DNA from: an uncultured Bacteroidales bacterium
GTDB taxonomy: Bacteria > Bacteroidota > Bacteroidia > Bacteroidales > UBA932
Assembly: GCA_900321655.1 (NCBI GenBank)
Contig: ONWU01000019.1
Span: 1-32,452, forward strand
Direction: 5' to 3'
DNA length: 32,452 nucleotides
Below the pieces are notes generated by a model. That model was not told where the DNA came from and did no database searches. It worked only from the letters and a program-made list of their open reading frames with translations. Position numbers and translations under genes: made by a program. How positions within the stretch are numbered: position 1 is the first letter of the stretch; each line of letters starts with the position of its first letter. This document shows positions 1 to 7,569 of the stretch, piece by piece.

Positions 1-1140
1 TGGCAGATGGCTACCAAACTGGGCTTTGGCTGGAATATGGGTAATGAGATGGAGGCCCATCGTAATGGCGTTCCCGACGAGACGTGCTGGACAGGTGTTC
101 TTTGCACCCAGGCTACATTTACCAAAGTAAAGGAAGCCGGTTTTAGTTCGGTCCGTATTCCCGTATCCTGGATGAGTCTGATTGGTGAAGCTCCAAACTA
201 CACGCTGGACGCCACCCGTCTGGCCCGCTTGAAAGAGATCGTGGGATATGCACACAATGCAGGACTGATAACCATCTTCAATCTTCATCACGATGGTGCG
301 GATAGCAATTATTGGCTTTCTATCCGGCAAAATGCAGACAACAATGCTATTTTGAACGAAATTGCAGCTGTTTGGACTCAGTTGGCAGAGGCTTTCAAGA
401 ACGAAGGAGACTGGCTGATGTTTGAGTCTTTCAATGAGATTCACGATGGTTTGGGCTCGAGCGGAGGCTGGGGCTATAGTCCGGAATATCAGACTGAAGC
501 TGGAAAAAAACGTCAGAATGATGTCCTAAATGGATGGAATCAGAAGTTTGTAGATGTGGTTAGAGCTACCGGTGGAAACAATGAAACCCGTTGGCTGGGT
601 GTTCCCGGTTACGCAGCAAACCCCGAATATACTCTGAATGATGGCTTTGTCGTTCCCAATGACCCTGCCAAGCATGTTATGGTCGCGGTTCATACTTATG
701 GTCCTTATGAGTTTGGACAGACAGCTGCAGTCAATGAGTGGGGACATACCCGAAAAGTTAAACTTCAGGATCCTTCTTATGATGAAGATTTTTATGAGGA
801 TCAGATGTACAGACTGTACAAGAAATGGGTTGAGAAGGGTATTCCGGTCTATTTTGGTGAATTCGGCTGCGCCAATCGTTCCGATGACAAGGCTTATGCC
901 TTCCAACTTTATTTCCTGGAGTATATGACCAAGTGCATGCATACCTATGGTATGTCTGGTTTTATTTGGGACAATGGCGCCGTGGGTGCCGGTAATGAGA
1001 TCTATGGCATTATCCATCACGGGACCGGGGAGTATCTGGATTCAGTAAAGGGCCCTAAGATTCTCAGTACCTGTTGGAAAGCCTTCACTAACACATCCTC
1101 CAGTTATACGCTGGATACTGTATATAATAGCGCCCCTTAA
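1..1140 (+). CDS. GH5 endo-beta-glucanase, probably subfamily 4 (5' partial)
   Basis: Glycoside hydrolase family 5 catalytic domain, a retaining endo-acting enzyme that cuts beta-1,4-glucan backbones. The frame is open to the first base of the window, so the N-terminus and any signal peptide lie upstream; 379 residues are visible. GH5 hallmarks appear in order: GWNMGN near the start, VRIPVSW, NLHHDG, FESFNEIHDG with the acid/base Glu at visible residue 146, YFGEFG with the nucleophile Glu at 287, and FIWDNG. The GWNxGN/NLHHDGADSxYW style resembles the GH5_4 enzymes of Bacteroides xyloglucan loci; this subfamily call is from memory of the family and is inference. It is followed after 5 bases by a GH26 gene. 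Its base composition is more A+T-rich than the genes after it (for example 22/60 G+C in 301-360 against 35/60 in 6301-6360), a possible sign of acquisition. Substrate could be xyloglucan, glucomannan or mixed-linkage glucan. Confidence 0.9.
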   Translation, partial: WQMATKLGFGWNMGNEMEAHRNGVPDETCWTGVLCTQATFTKVKEAGFSSVRIPVSWMSLIGEAPNYTLDATRLARLKEIVGYAHNAGLITIFNLHHDGADSNYWLSIRQNADNNAILNEIAAVWTQLAEAFKNEGDWLMFESFNEIHDGLGSSGGWGYSPEYQTEAGKKRQNDVLNGWNQKFVDVVRATGGNNETRWLGVPGYAANPEYTLNDGFVVPNDPAKHVMVAVHTYGPYEFGQTAAVNEWGHTRKVKLQDPSYDEDFYEDQMYRLYKKWVEKGIPVYFGEFGCANRSDDKAYAFQLYFLEYMTKCMHTYGMSGFIWDNGAVGAGNEIYGIIHHGTGEYLDSVKGPKILSTCWKAFTNTSSSYTLDTVYNSAP

Positions 1141-1145
1141 TTCTG

Positions 1146-2240
1146 ATGAAAAGATTACTTATACTCGCTGCCCTGGCAGCCGTTGCCTGCAGCGGAGGAA
1201 ACAAGAAACCTATGGAAACGCCCAAAGACCAGCTGGTGCATACCCTGTTCTCCTATGCAGAGAACGGAAAGATAGCCTACGGCCACCAGGATGACCTCTT
1301 CTATGGCCACACCTGGAAGGTGGAGGACTGGGAGAATGACGCCCTGGAGCGTTCCGACGTGAAGGCCGTCACCGGAAAGTATCCCCAAATCCTGGGTTGT
1401 GACCTGGGCGGCATAGAACTGGGAGCCGAAAAGAACCTGGACGGCATTCCCTTCGGCCTGATGAGAAAGGCCGTCCTCAAGCAGATTGAGCGGGGCGGAA
1501 TGGTCACCTTCTCCTGGCACCCGCGGAACCCCCTCACGGGCGGCGACGCGTGGGACATCTCCTCCACGGAGGTGGTGAAATCCGTCCTTCCTGGCGGAGA
1601 AAAGCATGCCGAATTCACCCTCTGGTTGCAGCGTGCGGCGGATTTCATCGAATCCATCGGCCCGGAAGTTCCCATCATCTTCCGTCCCTGGCACGAAAAC
1701 CTGGGCAGCTGGTTCTGGTGGGGAGGAAAACTTTGCTCCGACCAGGAGTACAAAGACCTTTTCCGTGCTACCTGGCTGTATTTTACCAAGGAGCGCGGGC
1801 TCACCAATATCCTCTGGTGCTATTCTCCCAACGGCCCCATCCCTCCGGAAGTGTATATGTCCCGCTATCCCGGGGACGAATTTGTAGACATCCTGGGAAC
1901 CGATATTTATGAATACGTAGGAGAGGATGGATCCCTGGAAGAAGCCGGTGTCCGTTATCAGACGCAGGTGAAGAGTATGCTGTCGGCCCTGGTGGCCCTG
2001 GGCAGCGAGCACAAGAAGCTTATCTGCCTGTCCGAGACAGGCCTGGAAGGCATTCCGGATCTTCAGTGGTGGACAGAAACCCTGTACCCGTCCATCCGGG
2101 AATTCCCCATCTCCTATGTCCTTACCTGGCGCAATGCCTGGGACCAGTCCGGTCATTTCTATGCCGCCTGGGACGGTTATGAAGGCGCCGCCGATATGAA
2201 AGCCTTCAGCGAACAGGAACAAATAGTATTCTTACGATAG
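1146..2240 (+). CDS. GH26 beta-mannanase, lipoprotein
   Basis: Family 26 glycoside hydrolase, most likely an endo- or mannobiose-releasing beta-1,4-mannanase. The 364-residue product starts with a lipoprotein signal (MKRLLILAALAAVAC, Cys15). The residues after the Cys (SGGNKK) lack the acidic surface-export signature of Bacteroidetes lipoproteins, so a periplasmic location is inferred. The family acid/base motif RPWHEN is present with Glu184, and the nucleophile is the Glu297 of SETGLEG. The SWHPRNP and GTDIYEY segments also fit the GH26 barrel. It lies 5 bases after GH5 and 2 bases before GH130, the order expected in a mannan operon in which mannanase products feed the phosphorylase. A GH26 of another specificity is possible, but the GH130 and epimerase neighbours favour mannan. 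Confidence 0.9.
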   Translation: MKRLLILAALAAVACSGGNKKPMETPKDQLVHTLFSYAENGKIAYGHQDDLFYGHTWKVEDWENDALERSDVKAVTGKYPQILGCDLGGIELGAEKNLDGIPFGLMRKAVLKQIERGGMVTFSWHPRNPLTGGDAWDISSTEVVKSVLPGGEKHAEFTLWLQRAADFIESIGPEVPIIFRPWHENLGSWFWWGGKLCSDQEYKDLFRATWLYFTKERGLTNILWCYSPNGPIPPEVYMSRYPGDEFVDILGTDIYEYVGEDGSLEEAGVRYQTQVKSMLSALVALGSEHKKLICLSETGLEGIPDLQWWTETLYPSIREFPISYVLTWRNAWDQSGHFYAAWDGYEGAADMKAFSEQEQIVFLR

Positions 2241-2242
2241 TC

Positions 2243-3394
2243 ATGACTTACAAAGAGCGTTTGAAGTGGCTCAAGGTGAGCCACAAGCAGTTGATTGAGA
2301 GAAAGAACTTCCCCGTGGAGGGGAACGGTGTGTACGAGCGTTACGAGAATCCCATCCTGACGGCCGACCATGCTCCTCTGGAGTGGCGCTACGACCTCAA
2401 TCCGGACCGCAACCCGTACCTGATGGAGCGTTTCGGCATTCACGCCACCCTTAATTCCGGCGCCATCAAGTGGAAAGACAAGTATGTGCTGGTGGTGCGT
2501 GTAGAAGGAGCCGACCGCAAGTCTTTCTTTGCCGTGGCCGAAAGTCCCAACGGCGTGGACAATTTCACCTTCTGGCCGCGTCCCATCACGATGCCCGAGT
2601 GGGGAGAGCCCGCTACCAATGTGTATGATATGCGCCTTACCGCCCACGAGGATGGCTGGATTTATGGCATTTTCTGCGTGGAGCGCAAGGACCACGACGC
2701 AGAAGGAGACCTCTCTGCCGCTACGGCTGCCGCCGGCGTGGCCCGCACCAAAGACCTGGTGAACTGGGAGCGCCTGCCGGATATCAAGAGTGCCAGCCAG
2801 CAGCGCAACGTGGTGCTGCACCCCGAGTTCGTAAACGGCAAGTATGCCCTGTACACACGCCCGCAGGACGGCTTCATCGATGCCGGTAACGGAGGTGGCA
2901 TTGGCTGGGCTCTGGTGGACAGCATGGAAGAAGCCGTCATCAAGGAAGAGAAGATCATCAATCTCCGTCATTATCACACCATCAAGGAAGTGAAGAACGG
3001 AGAAGGTCCGCACCCCATCAAGACAGACTGGGGCTGGCTGCACCTGGCCCACGGTGTGCGTGGCTGTGCCAGCGGCCTTCGCTATGTGCTGTATCTGTAC
3101 ATGACTTCCCTGGAAGATCCTTCCAAGGTGATTGCAGACCCTGCCGGTTTCTTTATGGCCCCCGAGGGCCCCGAGTATGTCGGTGATGTGATGAACGTCC
3201 TGTTCTCCAACGGCTGGATCTGTGACCCGGACGGAAAGGTTTTCATTTACTACGCCTCTTCCGACACCCGCATGCATGTGGCCACCTCCACGGTAGACCG
3301 CCTGGTGGATTACTGCATGAACACGGCTCCCGATGGCCTTCGTACCGGCCTGTCTGTAGAAACCCTGAACAAACTCATTGATCTGAACAAATAA
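2243..3394 (+). CDS. GH130 4-O-beta-D-mannosyl-D-glucose phosphorylase-like
   Basis: Cytoplasmic inverting phosphorylase of family GH130; the 383 residues have no signal peptide. In the characterised family the enzyme splits beta-1,4-mannosyl-glucose with phosphate to mannose-1-phosphate and glucose. The N-terminal helix (MTYKERLKWL), the FGIHATLNSGA segment and the NVYDMRLT motif fit the five-bladed GH130 fold and the GH130_1 subgroup; Asp129 in NVYDMR is the predicted general acid. The start is the ATG 2 bases after the GH26 stop, and the stop TAA overlaps the ATG of the next gene (TAATG), so translation is probably coupled. With the epimerase at 9885 and the symporter at 11127 it completes the mannobiose pathway known from Bacteroides fragilis. 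Mannosylglucose versus mannooligosaccharide preference cannot be settled by eye. Confidence 0.88.
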   Translation: MTYKERLKWLKVSHKQLIERKNFPVEGNGVYERYENPILTADHAPLEWRYDLNPDRNPYLMERFGIHATLNSGAIKWKDKYVLVVRVEGADRKSFFAVAESPNGVDNFTFWPRPITMPEWGEPATNVYDMRLTAHEDGWIYGIFCVERKDHDAEGDLSAATAAAGVARTKDLVNWERLPDIKSASQQRNVVLHPEFVNGKYALYTRPQDGFIDAGNGGGIGWALVDSMEEAVIKEEKIINLRHYHTIKEVKNGEGPHPIKTDWGWLHLAHGVRGCASGLRYVLYLYMTSLEDPSKVIADPAGFFMAPEGPEYVGDVMNVLFSNGWICDPDGKVFIYYASSDTRMHVATSTVDRLVDYCMNTAPDGLRTGLSVETLNKLIDLNK

Positions 3395-4800
3395 TGTCCT
3401 CGCTTTTCTACATTCTCACCCTGGTGCTTTCGCACCTGTTCTCGGATCACGCCGTGCTGCAGCAGCAGACCCAGGCCCCGGTGTGGGGCTGGGGAGACCC
3501 CGGCAAAAAGGTGGAAGTGGTCTGGGATGGCCAAACCTACCGGACCACCGTGCAGGCCGACGGCAGCTGGCGGGTCTCCATTCCCACCGGCAAGGCCGAT
3601 GGTACCAACTATACCCTTACGGTTAAATCCGGCAAGGAAACCCTCACGGTAAAGGATATCGTGCTGGGTGAGGTGTGGATCTGCAGCGGACAGTCCAATA
3701 TGGAAATGCCCATCTCCGGCTTTGGTTTCCAGGAAGTGGAAGGCGCTACGGAGGCCATTATGGCTGCTCCCGAGACGGCTTCCCAGGTGAGAGTCTTCGA
3801 TATCAAAACTCCCAAGTGCACGGAGCCCCAGGCCGATGTGGACGCCGCGTGGGCTTATACCGACGGCGCCGTGACGGCCAAGACGTCGGCCGTGGGCTAT
3901 TTCTTTGCCCGTCGGCTCACCCGGTCCCTGGGCGTTCCCGTAGGCATCATCGTGAATGCCTGGGGAGGCAGCCGCATAGAGCCCTGGATGACCCGCGAGA
4001 TCATTGACGGCGCCGGCCTAACCGAGCAGGAACTGAAAGATCTGTATGCCGTTGAGGAACAGCCGGACCGCTGGCCGGAAACCCCGGAACTCATCTGGAA
4101 CGGCCGCGTGAAACCCATCGTGGGCTATGCCGCCAAGGGCATTCTCTGGTACCAGGGCTGCTCTAACATGGGACAGCCGCACTGCTACGACAAGTTGCAG
4201 AAGGCCATGGTCCAGATGTGGAGAAAGGAGTGGGGAAGAGAACTTCCTTTCCTTTTCACGCTGCTGGCCCCGCACGATCACGGAGATGCCGACGGCCGCT
4301 GGCGTCCTTTCTTCGTGGAGAACCAGCTGCACACGGAGGAAATCCTGAGCCAGTCCTTTGCCATCTGCACGGAAACCCTGGGCAACAAGGTCACCGTGCA
4401 TCCTTCCCAGAAGAAGGAAGTGGCCGATATGATGGTTCAGCGGGCCCTTCAGAATGTGTACGGTATTTATTCCGGCGTGTCCATAGAGCTACCCCGCCTC
4501 CAGAGCGTTGAGTATCTGGAAGACGGCACCGCCAAAGTGACCCTCACCCAGGTGTGGTCCAACCTCATGAGCATATCGGCCCGTGAGATCGTGGGCTTCG
4601 AGCTGGCCGGAGAGGACCGTCAGTTCCACCTGGCCAAGGCCGAGGTGGACTGGGACGGAAACACCATCCTGGTGAGCTGCCCCGTAGTTCCCAAACCCGT
4701 CGCCGTCCGCTATGGATGGCGCAACTGGATGGGCGCCAATCTCCAAAAATCCAACGGCATTCCCGTGCCACCCTTCCGAAGCGATGACTGGGAGTACTAA
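3394..4800 (+). CDS. SGNH-type carbohydrate acetylesterase (sialate O-acetylesterase-like)
   Basis: Serine esterase of the group usually named sialate O-acetylesterase, here probably removing acetyl groups from hemicellulose. The 468 residues begin with a short hydrophobic stretch (MSSLFYILTLVLS) that runs almost directly into the conserved FSDHAVLQ start of the mature domain, so a minimal signal peptide is likely but not certain. GQSNM carries the nucleophile Ser101, WGGSRIEPWM and ILWYQG are family blocks, and VHPSQKKEVA places the catalytic His at about 336. The ATG overlaps the GH130 stop by one base. In this context, acetylated glucomannan or acetylated xyloglucan is a better substrate guess than sialic acid; no sialidase or NanA lyase is visible. 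Substrate is inference. Confidence 0.83.
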   Translation: MSSLFYILTLVLSHLFSDHAVLQQQTQAPVWGWGDPGKKVEVVWDGQTYRTTVQADGSWRVSIPTGKADGTNYTLTVKSGKETLTVKDIVLGEVWICSGQSNMEMPISGFGFQEVEGATEAIMAAPETASQVRVFDIKTPKCTEPQADVDAAWAYTDGAVTAKTSAVGYFFARRLTRSLGVPVGIIVNAWGGSRIEPWMTREIIDGAGLTEQELKDLYAVEEQPDRWPETPELIWNGRVKPIVGYAAKGILWYQGCSNMGQPHCYDKLQKAMVQMWRKEWGRELPFLFTLLAPHDHGDADGRWRPFFVENQLHTEEILSQSFAICTETLGNKVTVHPSQKKEVADMMVQRALQNVYGIYSGVSIELPRLQSVEYLEDGTAKVTLTQVWSNLMSISAREIVGFELAGEDRQFHLAKAEVDWDGNTILVSCPVVPKPVAVRYGWRNWMGANLQKSNGIPVPPFRSDDWEY

Positions 4801-4810
4801 ACCATTGAAT

Positions 4811-7558
4811 ATGAACAGACTTATCCTTCTTGCGGGAGCTTTGTTGGCTCTCGCTTCCTGCCATAAAAACACCGTGGTGGTTCCCTGTGAAAGCAGCGTT
4901 GTACGCCTGCAGGTGGTTTCTCCGGAGATAGTGCGCGTGAGCGTGTCGCCGGACGGTCACTTTTCCGACAGACCCAGCCTGGTGGTATTGCCGCAAAAAA
5001 ACGCCAGCGATTATCAACTTTCCAAGGAGGACACCAAGGTGGTCCTTTCTACATCGGCCCTTACCGTGGAGGTGTCCAAGGCCGATGGAGCGGTGAATTT
5101 CTTCAAGGTCGACGGCACCCCGCTGGCCCTGGACGGCCGCTCTGCCTTCGAGCCCATCGAGGTGGAAGGAAAGAAGGCCTGGAGCACCACGGTGAGCTAT
5201 GCCTCTACGGAGGACGAAGCCTTCTACGGGCTGGGACAGCACCAGGCCGGAGAGTTTAACCACAAGGGCCTTCGCGAGGAACTGTATCAGTACAATACCA
5301 AGATCAGCGTGCCCCTGGTGGTGTCCAACAAGGGCTACGGAATGCTCTTCGATGCGTATTCCCTCAGCCGCTGGGGCAGTGCCCAGCCTTATCGCCAGTT
5401 GGGCGAAATCTTCGATCTGGACCTTACCGGTACGTATCGGCCCAAAGAAGGAGCCCCCCTGGTACAGAAGGAAGACAGCCTCTTCTATGAGAACGAATGG
5501 GCGCTGAAAAACCTGCCTCAGGTGCCCCTGATGGGCGCTACGGTCACTTATGAAGGAACCATCACGGCCCCTCAGACCGGAGACTACCATTTTATCCAGT
5601 ACTACGCCGGTTTCCAGAGCACGGTGGTGGACGGTGTGGAGGTGATGAGCCGCCGCTGGCGTCCGGCCTGGAATCCCAACAGCTACAAGTTCACCGTCCA
5701 TCTGGAGGCCGGAAAGCCTACGCCCCTCAAGATTGAATGGGAGCCGGACGGAGACGTCTCTTACATCGGCCTCCGCGTGGCCCCGCTGGAAACTCCCGAG
5801 CAGGAGTCCCGCCTCACTTTCTGGAGCGAATTTGAGCCCCAGGCCGATTATTATTTCATTGCCGGAGACAATTACGACGGGGTTATCAAGGGGTACCGCC
5901 AGCTCACCGGCAAGGCGCAGGTGATGCCCAAATGGGCCCTGGGTTTCTGGCAAAGCCGGGAGCGTTACAGCACCCAGGAAGATCTGGTGGAAACCCTCGC
6001 AGAAATGCGCAGACGCCACATTCCCGTGGATAATATTGTCCAGGACTGGCAGTACTGGCCCGAGGACCAGTGGGGCAGTCACGAGTTTGAAGCGTCCCGC
6101 TACCCGGATCCGGAGAAGATGCTGGACGATGTGCACGCTATGCACGGCCGCTTTATGATTTCCGTCTGGCCCAAGTTCTACACCAATACAGAGCATTACA
6201 AGGAACTCAAGGCCGCCGGTTACGCCTATACCCATGCGGAAGAAGACAGCTTGGTGGACTGGCTGGGCCATACGCAGAGTTTTTACGACGCTTATGCCGC
6301 AGGCGGCCGCAAGATGTTCTGGCGCCAGATGGACGAGAGCCTCTACAGCAAATACGGGAAGAAGATTGACGCCTGGTGGATGGACGCTTCCGAGCCCAAC
6401 CTCCGGGACTGCCTCCCGATGGACTATTTCAAATGGCTCCTCACGCCCAATGCCCTGGGCTCCAGCACGGAATATCTGAACGCTTATGCCCTGGTGAACG
6501 CCCAGGCCATCTATGAAGGCCAGCGCAGCGTAGACCCGGACAAGCGCGTATTCCTCCTTACCCGCAACGGCTTTGCCGGCCTGCAGCGCTACAGCACGGC
6601 CTCCTGGAGCGGAGACATCGGCACCTCCTGGACGGACATGAGGATGCAGATGGCCGCTGGATTGGGATACTCCATGAGCGGCATCCCGTTCTGGGGAATG
6701 GACATTGGCGGTTTCTCCGTGATGAGCAAGTTCTACGATGCGGCCAATGCCGACGAGTGGCAGGAGCTGCAGACCCGCTGGCACCAGTTCGGCACCTTCG
6801 TGCCGCTGTTCCGCACCCACGGCCAGTGGCCCCGCCGGGAGCTCTGGAACATTGCTCCGGAAGGATCGGCCGCCTATAACAGCATCCTGTGGTATATGCA
6901 GCTGCGTTATCGCCTGATGCCTTATCTGTATTCCCTGGCCGCCGCCGTGCATTTTGAAGACGGCACCATGATGCGCGGCCTTCCTATGGATTATCCCGGG
7001 GATCCCGAGGTGAGAGACCTCTCCGACCAGTGGATGCTGGGCCCGGCCCTGATGCCCTGCCCGGTGTATGAATACAAGGCCCGCAGCCGCGAGGTGTATT
7101 TCCCGGAAGGCGGCTGGTACGATTTCTATACCGGAAAATTCATCCAGGGTGGCCGGAGAATCACCGTGGAGGCTCCTTATGAGAGAATGCCCCTGTTTGT
7201 CCGGGAAGGAAGCATCATTCCCGTGGGAGGCGCCGCCGAATGGACGGAAGACCTCCCGGCAGACCACATCACTTTCCTGGTGTATGCCGGCAAGGATGCC
7301 GATTTCACCTTCTACGAGGATGACGGCCTCACCTATGCTTATGAGAAAGGCCAGTATGGCAGCTTCACCCTTCATTGGGACGATGCGGCCCGCATCCTTA
7401 CCCTGGAACAGCGTGAAGGCTCCTTCCCGGGGATGCTGAAAAGCCGCACCTTCTGTGTAAGCGTCATAGACCCGGAAAATCCGCTGCCCTTCGATCCTGA
7501 CAACAACAACGCACTTTACATCAACTATGATGGAATGCCGTGCCGAATCGGATTATAA
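4811..7558 (+). CDS. GH31 alpha-xylosidase-like glycosidase with PA14 insert, lipoprotein
   Basis: Retaining alpha-glycosidase of family 31, 915 residues. I chose ATG 4811 because it opens a good lipoprotein signal (MNRLILLAGALLALASC, Cys17); the frame upstream overlaps the esterase gene. After an N-terminal beta-sandwich (about 25-240) comes a PA14-like module (about 245-345, with GTITAPQTGDYHF and later IEWEPDGD), then the barrel with WWMDASEPN (nucleophile Asp525), SWSGDIGTSW (acid/base Asp602) and FWGMDIGGF. A PA14 insert at this point is known from alpha-xylosidases acting on xyloglucan oligosaccharides, such as Cellvibrio Xyl31A and the Bacteroides ovatus enzyme, so alpha-xylosidase is the preferred call. 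Alpha-glucosidase activity is possible. No acidic residues follow the lipid Cys, suggesting the periplasm. It lies 10 bases after the esterase and 11 before GH3. Confidence 0.87.
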   Translation: MNRLILLAGALLALASCHKNTVVVPCESSVVRLQVVSPEIVRVSVSPDGHFSDRPSLVVLPQKNASDYQLSKEDTKVVLSTSALTVEVSKADGAVNFFKVDGTPLALDGRSAFEPIEVEGKKAWSTTVSYASTEDEAFYGLGQHQAGEFNHKGLREELYQYNTKISVPLVVSNKGYGMLFDAYSLSRWGSAQPYRQLGEIFDLDLTGTYRPKEGAPLVQKEDSLFYENEWALKNLPQVPLMGATVTYEGTITAPQTGDYHFIQYYAGFQSTVVDGVEVMSRRWRPAWNPNSYKFTVHLEAGKPTPLKIEWEPDGDVSYIGLRVAPLETPEQESRLTFWSEFEPQADYYFIAGDNYDGVIKGYRQLTGKAQVMPKWALGFWQSRERYSTQEDLVETLAEMRRRHIPVDNIVQDWQYWPEDQWGSHEFEASRYPDPEKMLDDVHAMHGRFMISVWPKFYTNTEHYKELKAAGYAYTHAEEDSLVDWLGHTQSFYDAYAAGGRKMFWRQMDESLYSKYGKKIDAWWMDASEPNLRDCLPMDYFKWLLTPNALGSSTEYLNAYALVNAQAIYEGQRSVDPDKRVFLLTRNGFAGLQRYSTASWSGDIGTSWTDMRMQMAAGLGYSMSGIPFWGMDIGGFSVMSKFYDAANADEWQELQTRWHQFGTFVPLFRTHGQWPRRELWNIAPEGSAAYNSILWYMQLRYRLMPYLYSLAAAVHFEDGTMMRGLPMDYPGDPEVRDLSDQWMLGPALMPCPVYEYKARSREVYFPEGGWYDFYTGKFIQGGRRITVEAPYERMPLFVREGSIIPVGGAAEWTEDLPADHITFLVYAGKDADFTFYEDDGLTYAYEKGQYGSFTLHWDDAARILTLEQREGSFPGMLKSRTFCVSVIDPENPLPFDPDNNNALYINYDGMPCRIGL

Positions 7559-7569
7559 TTTAACCCTAT

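Noticed and set aside
4565-7375. A 936-residue open frame on the minus strand opposite GH31
   Set aside because: It mirrors a well-supported GH31 gene with all catalytic motifs. Long antisense frames are common in G+C-rich coding sequence, and the translation shows no domain.
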